The notes beneath the pieces are model-generated. The model saw nothing but the letters and a program-made list of their open reading frames with translations. It was not told the DNA's origin and did no database searches. A stretch of DNA of 53,652 nt from assembly GCA_022823825.1 (NCBI GenBank), contig JAJEHG010000021.1, positions 1-53,652 on the forward strand. Reading direction: 5' to 3'. This document shows, piece by piece, positions 46,988 through 53,652 of this stretch (positions are counted from its first letter, which is position 1; each line of letters starts with the position of its first letter). Both the position numbers and the translations under genes were made by a program. Source of the stretch: Nitrosopumilaceae archaeon. Lineage in GTDB: Archaea; Thermoproteota; Nitrososphaeria; Nitrososphaerales; Nitrosopumilaceae.

Positions 46988-47440
46988 TTACTCCATCCGT
47001 TTGAACTCTTTTTTTGTCATCTTGAGGATCACCCTCTCGCCAATCCCCCATATCTCTGACTTTGAGACGATCTTGGAGTTTGTCAGGCCGTCTGTGATCT
47101 CTATGGACTCTATCTCGTCGGTGTCGGGGTTCTTGTGAAGCCGCTTTATCTTGCCCAGCTTGTGGCGGTCCCCGTCTATGACAGTGGCCCCCGTCCTTAT
47201 GGGCGGCCTGCTCAGGTGCAGCGTCTCCTTTGAGAACTCGTCTATGTAGTCGCTGGTCAGGTAGTAGTCCTTGCCGAACCCCTCGTGTATGGTCACTCCT
47301 GAGACCACCAGCGTCTCCGGGTTGATGTGTATGTGCCTTACCTTGCCATACTCCACGCCCTCTCTGTCGATGACCTTTTTGCCCTTGAACGTGTCGGCCG
47401 TCATCATGCCCGCGGGCACGTCCTCGAGTCTTACTGACAT
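46988..47440 (-). CDS. PRC-barrel domain protein
   Basis: 150 residues from ATG 47440; the reading frame extends upstream without homology, and TTGATAAGC lies about 25 bp ahead. Two PRC-barrel units: GKKVIDREGVEYGKVRHI with VVSGVTI, and TVIDGDRHKLGKIKRLHKNPDTDEIESIEI. Small basic beta-barrels of this kind bind RNA or organise complexes (for example RimM, CdvA-like division proteins in archaea), but no partner is visible. C-terminal region ends in a Lys-rich KMTKKEFKRME. Monocistronic and divergent from the next gene. Confidence 0.82.
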   Translation of the reverse strand: MSVRLEDVPAGMMTADTFKGKKVIDREGVEYGKVRHIHINPETLVVSGVTIHEGFGKDYYLTSDYIDEFSKETLHLSRPPIRTGATVIDGDRHKLGKIKRLHKNPDTDEIESIEITDGLTNSKIVSKSEIWGIGERVILKMTKKEFKRME

Positions 47441-47527
47441 GACGTCTGGTGGCAAAGTTTGCTTATCAACTCGAGCATTGTCAAATTCCACCAATGGCGT
47501 TAAATTACTTGACTTGGAATCCGTGGC

Positions 47528-47944
47528 ATGCCCCCGGACCCTGCCGCCTCCACGACCGGGCCGCAGGGGCCCGCAGGCAGTACCTCGGTGCTGGGGGCGC
47601 CGGACGGGGCGGCGTTCAGGGCCGTTCTTGTGACGAGGGGGCGCCGGACCGGCAGCGAGCATGCCGTCCCGCTCAGGGCCGTGTCCCATTCGGGCAGGCT
47701 CTACTTTTCAAGGCACCTGCCGGACGGGGACTGGTACCTCAACGCGGCCGCCAACCCCGACGTGGCGGTGATCCGCGGGGAGCATAGCGCGCGCGGTACG
47801 GCGCGCATCGTATCTGACGAGGGGCTGCTGCGGATCATCTCGGAGCTAAAGTATCCCGGGCAGGATAGGGCGAGGGAGCGCAGGGTGGCAGTAGAGGTGT
47901 CACTTGACGGATGTCGTGGCGATGGTCTTGCCGCTACCGGATGA
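47528..47944 (+). CDS. small split-barrel (F420/FMN-dependent nitroreductase-like) protein
   Basis: 138 residues. VLVTRGRRTGSEHAVPLRAV followed by GRLYFSRHLPDGDWYLNAAANPDVAVIRG resembles the split beta-barrel of DDN/FMN-binding family proteins (deazaflavin- or flavin-dependent nitroreductases and quinone reductases), though shorter than typical Ddn. Thaumarchaea have F420, so that cofactor is plausible. The C-terminal half lacks clear cofactor contacts, so function is uncertain. ATG 47528 lies 26 bp after a GTTAAATTAC element. Confidence 0.6.
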   Translation: MPPDPAASTTGPQGPAGSTSVLGAPDGAAFRAVLVTRGRRTGSEHAVPLRAVSHSGRLYFSRHLPDGDWYLNAAANPDVAVIRGEHSARGTARIVSDEGLLRIISELKYPGQDRARERRVAVEVSLDGCRGDGLAATG

Positions 47945-48044
47945 CGCGGCGGCAGCTGCGCGCGGCCTTATCACAAGAAACCGAATCCGCACCTTTAAAT
48001 CCACTTTATAGGATCTTTTACTTGGGAATGGAGATTATAAAATA

Positions 48045-50423
48045 ATGAATATTGTAATTCTGGCCATCGTCATCGGTATCGTTGCAATTGGAATCGGGGC
48101 CGCCCTTGTGCTTGCCCCTGCCGGCGATACTCCGCCGCCTGTAGTTGAGCCGGCGCCGGAAGTGCCACCCACCGGCACCGGCACGGATGCCGACAGCGCC
48201 CTAAATGCAACCGAGCCGGCGCCAGACGCGCCGTCAGTCGCCGTCCCCTCCACGCCCTCTACGGACACGCCCTTGGACAATGGCACGTCGGCGGTAATGG
48301 CAGATCCCGCCCCCCTCTCCCCGGCGCATGGGACCGAGGGGGCCCTGGAGATAACCACAAGGGAGCAGCTTGTCGACCTGATAAACGCGGCGTCCTTGCA
48401 GGATCAGTCCGCGGGCAGGTGGCAGGCCGGCTTCGGCTCGGAAATGATGATGCTTGCAAGATCCGCCGAGATGATGGTAGAGCCGGAACCCGAGATGATG
48501 TTCGATGATGCCGCGAGCCAGGACGGCGGGGGTGGCGGCACCGACTATTCGACTACGAACGTGCAGGTAGAGGGCGTCGACGAGCCGGACTATGTAAAGA
48601 CCGACGGCCAGTACGCATACGTGGCGGCGCGCAACATGCTTACGATCGTAGACGTGTGGCCTGCCAGCGACATGGGCGTAGTCGCAAAGGTGGCCCTTGA
48701 CATTGATCCGGACTACATCCGCGACATGTTCCTCAACGGCGACGATCTGGTTGTGTTCTACACCTCGCAGAGCGACGATCTCGTGATACGGGAGTACGAC
48801 TTTGAGCCGCGGCGGTCGTACAAGCCCGTCACGCACGCGGTCGTACTGGACGTGTCGGACCGCTCGGCGCCCGAGATCCGCACCAAATACTCGATAGACG
48901 GGTGGTTCGAGGACGCCCGCATGATAGGCGGCAGCGTCTACGTGGTGGCCACGAGCCACGTGGACTATGACTATCCGGACTTTCCCATAATCCTGCGACA
49001 CTCGGAGGAGGTCGCGCCCCGGATCTTTTACTTTGACGACGAGTGGAACCTCTCGACGTTCACGACCCTCGCCGAGATAGACCTCTCCGGAGACTCCATC
49101 TCGTCTGAGACGTTTTTGATGGGCAACACGGGCACGTACTATGTGACGCACTCGTACTTTTACCTGACGTACCTGCAGAGCGTGCCTCCTGACTACAACT
49201 ACGAGCAGGCCGCCAAAGAGCGCTTCTTTGAGGCGATCGTCCCGCTGCTGCCGGCCGAGATACAGCGCGACATACTCGATGCGCAGGGGGCCGAGTGGCT
49301 TGAGGGTTCGCGCGGCCAGTGGAGGGTGATTGCCGAGATACTTGAAAACTACTACAACGGGCTTGGGGCCGGCGAGCGCGACAGGCTCTTTGAGCGCATA
49401 CAGGACGCGCTGATATCGTACGACTCGGAGCTTGAGAGGGACCGCACCAAGACGGTGATCCACAAGGTCTCGATAGGAGGGGAGGGGGAGGACGACGACG
49501 GCATCGAGTACGTGGCGCGCGGCGCCGTGCCCGGCAGGCTCCTCAACCAGTTCTCCCTCGGGGAGAGCGGGGGCGGCGAACGGCTCCGGGTGGCCACCAC
49601 GACTGAATACTATACGGAGTACGGCGGCTTTAGCAGGTCAAACGGGGTCTACACGCTTGACCGCAACCTGGATGAGGTCGGCTCGCTTGAGGACGTGGCG
49701 CCAGACGAGAGCATATACTCGGCCAGGTTCATGGGGGACCGGCTGTACCTTGTAACGTTCCAGCAGGTGGACCCGTTCTTTGTCATTGACATATCCGGCG
49801 ACACGCCGCGCATACTCGGCGAGCTCAAGATTCCGGGCTTTTCGAACTACCTGCACCCGTACGATGAAAAGCACGTGATCGGGGTGGGCCGCGACACCAC
49901 GCTTGACGGCGACAGGTGGGTCAGGCAGCTGGGGCTCAAGATAGCCTTGTTCGACGTCTCAGACGTCTCGAACCCGTCAGTCGCAGACGACCTGATAATA
50001 GGGGACGTGGAGACGTATTCGGACGCGCTGTCGAGCCACAAGGCCTTCTTCTTTGACGGTTCGCGCGGCATACTGTCGATGCCCGTCAAGGGCCCCTACC
50101 AAGAGCTTGGCGACACCCTGCACCCGTCAGAGTCCGAGAACGTGATTGAATTCGACGACTACTACAGGGACTATTGGTCGGGATTCTACATCCTGAATAT
50201 GGACGCGAAGGACGGCATTGGAATACGCGGGACCGTCTCGCACTCTGCCGTGTCGTCCGACCCGTATCCCTACCCGGACGGATCCGCCAGGACGTTCTAC
50301 ATAGAGGACGTCCTGTACACCATATCCGACGGCGTGATGGTCGCCAGCGACGCGGACTCGCTTGATCGGCTCGGGTTCGTCAGGCTGGCCGGGACGGGCG
50401 CGCTCGTGGGCTATCTGGACTGA
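48045..50423 (+). CDS. secreted beta-propeller protein (COG4880/PF09826-like)
   Basis: 792 residues. An N-terminal helix (residues 2-22) anchors it, then a Pro/Thr/Glu-rich, low-complexity stalk to about residue 100, and then the hallmark STTNVQVEGVDEPDYVKTDG that opens the C-terminal beta-propeller of this family. Repeating blades include VVLDVSDRSAPEI, YVVATSHVDYDYPDF, ALFDVSDVSNPSV and YILNMDAKDGIG. A long insert (residues about 395-470) is helical and charged. Known members are secreted proteins of unknown function in archaea. Upstream A/T blocks CTTTAAAT and CTTTATAGG lie 33-52 bp before ATG 48045, with a GGAG close to it. Confidence 0.9.
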   Translation: MNIVILAIVIGIVAIGIGAALVLAPAGDTPPPVVEPAPEVPPTGTGTDADSALNATEPAPDAPSVAVPSTPSTDTPLDNGTSAVMADPAPLSPAHGTEGALEITTREQLVDLINAASLQDQSAGRWQAGFGSEMMMLARSAEMMVEPEPEMMFDDAASQDGGGGGTDYSTTNVQVEGVDEPDYVKTDGQYAYVAARNMLTIVDVWPASDMGVVAKVALDIDPDYIRDMFLNGDDLVVFYTSQSDDLVIREYDFEPRRSYKPVTHAVVLDVSDRSAPEIRTKYSIDGWFEDARMIGGSVYVVATSHVDYDYPDFPIILRHSEEVAPRIFYFDDEWNLSTFTTLAEIDLSGDSISSETFLMGNTGTYYVTHSYFYLTYLQSVPPDYNYEQAAKERFFEAIVPLLPAEIQRDILDAQGAEWLEGSRGQWRVIAEILENYYNGLGAGERDRLFERIQDALISYDSELERDRTKTVIHKVSIGGEGEDDDGIEYVARGAVPGRLLNQFSLGESGGGERLRVATTTEYYTEYGGFSRSNGVYTLDRNLDEVGSLEDVAPDESIYSARFMGDRLYLVTFQQVDPFFVIDISGDTPRILGELKIPGFSNYLHPYDEKHVIGVGRDTTLDGDRWVRQLGLKIALFDVSDVSNPSVADDLIIGDVETYSDALSSHKAFFFDGSRGILSMPVKGPYQELGDTLHPSESENVIEFDDYYRDYWSGFYILNMDAKDGIGIRGTVSHSAVSSDPYPYPDGSARTFYIEDVLYTISDGVMVASDADSLDRLGFVRLAGTGALVGYLD

Positions 50424-50435
50424 CGCGCGCGGCAC

Positions 50436-51107
50436 TCATACGATGTGCACTATGGTGGTCAGGCCCCTCTTCTCGATCTCGCTTCCGTCCGAGTCCACCT
50501 CTGCAAACGTTATCGTAAACGAGATGAGGTCCCTGCGCTGGGCGCCTTCCGCGTGGAGGGTCAGGCGCGCGTCAAGCATCTCGGAGGCGTCCGGCGGCAG
50601 CCCCTCGTCTGAGAGGCGCGCGCCGCACGTGGACTCCGTCCTGAACCTGTCGTCCTTGAAGTGGAACCCGATCTTGATCCTCCTGCCCTGCCTGGCGGCC
50701 CCTTTTGCGACCACCTCTATGGGCCCCGCCCTTGCCTCAGTGTATCCTGACATCTTGTTTACAAAGACCCCGATCTCGAGGGGCCTGCCTGCAGTCGCCT
50801 CTGCCATCTTCTGCAGGCCGTCGTTCATCGCGATGTCGACTGACTTTATGGTCTGGGCCACCTTTGCTATCCACTCGCAGCTCCTCTCGACGGCTGCCCG
50901 TATCCCCTCGCGCCTGCGCGCGTCCTCGTCCTCGGGCAGCTTGTAGTAGTCGACCCAGCTCTCGTAGTCGTGCTGTATGTCCTTGACAAAGTCTATGCAG
51001 ATGCGCCTGTACTCGTTTACGTCGTCGGTCCTCTCCGACTCGTCCTCCGTGTACATGGCGGCGCTGGCGCCGCTGTTGTCGTCGCTGTAGTCCGCCGGCA
51101 TCGCCAT
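50436..51107 (-). CDS. hypothetical protein
   Basis: 223 residues from ATG 51107 (alternative ATG 51101), selected because a GGGTTTTTTTACAC block lies about 25 bp upstream. N-terminal Asp/Ser/Glu-rich segment, then a long helical region (residues 35-110, including WVDYYKLPEDEDARRREGIR and CEWIAKVAQTIKSVDIAM), and a C-terminal beta-rich part (FHFKDDRFRTESTCGARL, ISFTITFAEVDSDGSEIEKR). No family recognised. It converges on the beta-propeller gene with a 12-bp gap; no operon context. Confidence 0.72.
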   Translation of the reverse strand: MAMPADYSDDNSGASAAMYTEDESERTDDVNEYRRICIDFVKDIQHDYESWVDYYKLPEDEDARRREGIRAAVERSCEWIAKVAQTIKSVDIAMNDGLQKMAEATAGRPLEIGVFVNKMSGYTEARAGPIEVVAKGAARQGRRIKIGFHFKDDRFRTESTCGARLSDEGLPPDASEMLDARLTLHAEGAQRRDLISFTITFAEVDSDGSEIEKRGLTTIVHIV

Positions 51108-51453
51108 GGCGTGGGTTGCGCACGGGTGTAAAAAAACCCTTATCACTCAAAGCGCATATTCACTGTATATGTTAATAATTATTTGAGATTGTATAATAAT
51201 GGTGGACAAATCTACGATAGGCTTCGCGACGGGTCGGGCTGGCGCTTGATCTGATGCTGGATCTGTCCAGAAATATGAGAAAGAGAACAGGGTTCCCCGG
51301 GATGGGTAGGCGCGCTGCGGGCGCGGGTACGCGGAAAATCCACTAGCGGCAGCAGAAGGCCACTTCTTTTCGCCTAGAATGGGAAGGGGGAAAAAGAGGC
51401 GTATCCTTCGCACTGCCTTGTCAATATTATTTAATCTTGTGTCTTATGTGCCG
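51108..51453. other. 346-bp intergenic region, possible small RNA
   Basis: Holds the promoters of both neighbours, two further TATA-like blocks (TGTTAATAATTAT near 51170, TATAATAATGG near 51192) and GC-rich hairpins, for example CTGGA-TCTG-TCCAG at 51257-51270 and CGCCT...AGGCG around 51371-51400. A 16-codon frame from ATG 51199 (MVDKSTIGFATGRAGA) is possible but weak. No tRNA, SRP or RNase P hallmark is visible. Confidence 0.35.
51425..51435 (+). promoter_or_regulatory. TATA element of the surface-protein gene
   Basis: ATATTATTTAATC is centred about 26 bp before ATG 51454. Confidence 0.5.
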
Positions 51454-53652
51454 ATGTGCCAAAAAATCAATGTGCTGACTTTCCCTGATTTGGCCGCAGC
51501 TGCTGTCGGCCGTGCCGGGTTCCGGAGACAGTCGTCAGGCTGGTCGTTGGCCGTATTTGTGGTGCTGGTGGCAGCGGCTGCCGGGTCGTTTGTACTGCTG
51601 CCCGGCCTGCCGGGTGCGCCACAGGCAGGCGATGGCGGACCGGAGCGGGGGGTGCCAGATGCACTGCCGGCGCAAGACAGCGGCGATGCGCTTGCGCGGT
51701 CATTCCAAGGCGCACTGGCGCAGGCGCTGCACGCGGCCGGTGCGGCGGGCGCCGCGCTGCCTGCGGACTTCGCGTCTGCCGCGGTTTGGCCTGAGCTGGC
51801 GGGCGCGCCGGAGCGTGCGGCACTGCTGCCGCAGGCGCACGCGCAAACGCCTGACACTGGCGCCTTTGTCACCACGTGGAACACCACCGGGACGTCTATC
51901 GGCACTAAAAGTCTGGCGGGTATCGGATTTCACATAGGCGTGGCGTCCGGCGGCCAAGTGGCCATAGACTGGGGGGACGGCAGCACGCCACGGTCGTACA
52001 ACGCATCCGGATACGTGGACCACTATTACATATACGATGGGCCCGCCGTACTCAGAAATTCCACAGTGTCGATCTCCGGAGACTTGGCGCGCTTTTACTT
52101 TCACTACTATGGTGTTGTCCGAACCTCTGATACCCCAGAAATGCTCCTGTCACTGGACCAGTGGGGGGATGCTAAATGGTCCGACATGACGGGGATGTTC
52201 AGGGGTGCCACAAACATGCAGTACCGGGCAACTGACGCACCAGATCTCTCCTCCCAACCCTCCGTGCTTAACATGTTTTACAACACGTACGTTGACGGCG
52301 ACCTGTCCAGCTGGGACATGTCCCCAATGACCAGCACAAGATACATGTTCAACAAGGCCTACGGCTTTGACGGCGACCTGTCCAGCTGGGACGTGTCCAG
52401 CGTGACTGACATGACGTACATGTTCTCTGACGCCTACACATTCAACGGCGACATCTCCGGCTGGAACGTCTCCTCCGTGGAACGCATGACGCAGATGTTT
52501 CAGGCCGCAACTTCCTTCAACGGCGACATCTCCGGCTGGGACGTCTCCTCCGTGGAGGACATGTATGCAATGTTCTCTGCCGCAACTTCCTTCAACGGCG
52601 ACATCTCCGGCTGGAACGTCTCCTCCGTGGACGACCCGTTCGGCATAACTCGCATGTTTAGTTCCGCCTCCGCCTTTGACAGGAATCTGGGACCGTGGTT
52701 TGTAGTCCTAGAAGACACGTACGTAGACCACGGCGGGACGCTAGTTGCGAGCATATCCCCGCAAGTCGGGTTTGATACGGGCGTTGACAACTACAACATT
52801 ACGGGCGTCGACGCTGATCATTTCACGATTATGGACGGACGCCTTGTCCTCAATTCCGCGTCCGACCACCACTCCAAATCCGAGTATCACATAACGATAA
52901 CTGCCAACACCACCGAGGCGAACCTCGTTTCTTCTGCTGTGGAGAGTTCCATCTCCCCCACCATCAGAGTCAACTCCCCTTCCCAATCGGCCCCGACTCT
53001 CGACTCCGTCACGAGGCACGACCCCACCGTCGCCACCACCGACAACGGCACGCTCGTGTTCAACGTGACGTTCAGCAAGGCCGTGGCCGGCGTGGACGAG
53101 GGCGACTTTGAGCTTGCCCCGGGCAGTCCGGAAGCCGACACCCTGAGCTACGAATACTCCAGCTCGCCGGCCCTGTACGTGCCGTACGATACATACAAGA
53201 ATGACACGATTACCGTCACCGACTCCGGCGCGGCCTCGTCCGTGTCCGTGTCCGTGGACATCGAGCACGACTACATCGGCGACCTCCTGGTGCAGCTCGT
53301 GGCGCCCGACGGCACCGCCCGGACGCTGCACGACCGCGCCGGCGGCAACGATGGCAGCATAGTCAAGACCTACGAGGTGGACTTTGGCGGCGTCGAGATC
53401 GGCGGGGACTGGACGATGCGCCTCCACGACAACTACGACGGAATCGAGGGCACCCTGAACAGCTGGAACCTGACGCTCGGGGTGGACATCGACCAGGTGA
53501 CTTCCGTGACCGGCTCGGGCAACCAGTACTACGTCACCGTCGCGTCGCCGCAGGCAGGCACGTACAACCTGGACATCGCGCAGGACAACGACGTCGTGGA
53601 CGGTTCCGGCCGCGCGCTGCTGGGCCTTGCCCCGACGGGCGACGACCAGTCC
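51454..53652 (+). CDS. large surface protein with DUF285 repeats and a P-domain (partial, runs off right edge)
   Basis: 733 codons without a stop. The start is ATG 51454 (TATA 26 bp ahead). Residues about 33-55 form a signal/anchor helix (SLAVFVVLVAAAAGSFVLLP). An Ala-rich stretch follows, then a domain with VAIDWGDGSTP. Residues about 240-420 are tandem 25-residue DUF285/BspA-type units, for example FNGDISGWDVSSVEDMYAMF. A cadherin-like segment leads to an Ig-like domain (LVFNVTFSKAVAGVDEGDFEL) interrupted by a subtilase/proprotein-convertase P-domain (SVDIEHDYIGDLLVQLVAPDG to DNYDGIEGTLNSWNLTL) and resumed by VTSVTGSGNQYYVTVA. DUF285 and P-domain proteins mediate adhesion or protein contact elsewhere, so host or cell-cell contact is a reasonable inference. 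Confidence 0.9.
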   Translation, partial: MCQKINVLTFPDLAAAAVGRAGFRRQSSGWSLAVFVVLVAAAAGSFVLLPGLPGAPQAGDGGPERGVPDALPAQDSGDALARSFQGALAQALHAAGAAGAALPADFASAAVWPELAGAPERAALLPQAHAQTPDTGAFVTTWNTTGTSIGTKSLAGIGFHIGVASGGQVAIDWGDGSTPRSYNASGYVDHYYIYDGPAVLRNSTVSISGDLARFYFHYYGVVRTSDTPEMLLSLDQWGDAKWSDMTGMFRGATNMQYRATDAPDLSSQPSVLNMFYNTYVDGDLSSWDMSPMTSTRYMFNKAYGFDGDLSSWDVSSVTDMTYMFSDAYTFNGDISGWNVSSVERMTQMFQAATSFNGDISGWDVSSVEDMYAMFSAATSFNGDISGWNVSSVDDPFGITRMFSSASAFDRNLGPWFVVLEDTYVDHGGTLVASISPQVGFDTGVDNYNITGVDADHFTIMDGRLVLNSASDHHSKSEYHITITANTTEANLVSSAVESSISPTIRVNSPSQSAPTLDSVTRHDPTVATTDNGTLVFNVTFSKAVAGVDEGDFELAPGSPEADTLSYEYSSSPALYVPYDTYKNDTITVTDSGAASSVSVSVDIEHDYIGDLLVQLVAPDGTARTLHDRAGGNDGSIVKTYEVDFGGVEIGGDWTMRLHDNYDGIEGTLNSWNLTLGVDIDQVTSVTGSGNQYYVTVASPQAGTYNLDIAQDNDVVDGSGRALLGLAPTGDDQS
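52504..52631 (+). repeat. 75-bp tandem repeats encoding DUF285 units
   Basis: The 53-bp segment at 52504-52556 recurs 75 bp later (52579-52631) with a single base change (G/A in the Asp/Asn codon of GW[D/N]V). A slightly shorter copy starts at 52441. The near-identity points to recent duplication or conversion within the gene. Confidence 0.9.

Noticed and set aside
51199-51249. 16-codon plus-strand frame with a TATA about 26 bp upstream
   Set aside because: Too short and not distinctive; noted inside the intergenic entry only.
51147-51413. 88-codon minus-strand frame in the right-hand intergenic region
   Set aside because: C-terminal part is merely translated A/T-rich promoter DNA and no motif is present.
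52431-52631. CRISPR-like array of spaced repeats
   Set aside because: Repeats are 75-bp coding units in frame with DUF285 residues; no short palindromic repeat with unique spacers and no cas genes.

Overview
The window reads as a stretch of the chromosome of a high-GC group I.1a thaumarchaeon (Nitrososphaerota). Rpo10, ribosomal protein S2, ABCE1/Rli1, an archaeal-type GluRS, a 5S rRNA, split transketolase, blue copper proteins and TATA-driven, mostly leaderless promoters all point there. The high GC together with metazoan-like surface domains (DUF285 repeats, P-domain) fits the sponge symbiont Cenarchaeum symbiosum best. That species call is an inference from recognition, not a database result.

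Layout. 1-2.5 kb: the end of a secreted protein, an M17 aminopeptidase, a 43-residue zinc finger missed by length cut-offs, and a 5S rRNA standing alone. 2.6-7 kb: rli1, a Trm5-like tRNA methyltransferase, a small membrane protein and an MFS carrier. 7.2-10.6 kb: a tight pentose-phosphate operon whose first gene fuses the transketolase N-half to ribulose-phosphate 3-epimerase, followed by the transketolase C-half and transaldolase. 10.7-17.4 kb: small or hypothetical proteins, CorA, a 26-residue membrane peptide, a plastocyanin-like protein without the usual axial Met, tRNA-His(GUG), a methyltransferase, UPF0147, a Rieske protein and a GNAT. 17.4-26.5 kb, minus strand: the archaeal block rpo10-eno-rps2 followed by mvk-ipk-idi-GGPP synthase-gltX-FAH, which joins transcription, translation, glycolysis and lipid isoprenoid synthesis.

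26.5-33.7 kb: tRNA-Leu(GAG) sharing a TATA region with rpo10, a PAP2 membrane protein, a tetrapyrrole operon hemL-hemC-cobA-hemD, an MIP channel, and a divergent arsC/arsR pair. 33.7-41.8 kb: a beta-CASP nuclease and a phosphate module (pstS, pstCAB, phoU) with a TSUP-family exporter lying between pstS and pstC on the other strand. 42-53.6 kb: an HNH endonuclease of lower GC, an NHL/HYR/RTX secreted protein, an ABC-2 exporter, a PRC-barrel protein, a possible flavin/F420 oxidoreductase, a COG4880-type beta-propeller, a hypothetical, and a large surface protein running off the right edge.

Recurring themes: start codons lying about 25 bp after a TATA box; Gly/Ser/Asn/Asp-rich triplet-repeat tracts inside conserved enzymes and also between genes; and several enzymes whose textbook catalytic or ligand residue is replaced (IDI Cys, cupredoxin Met, PAP2 Arg).
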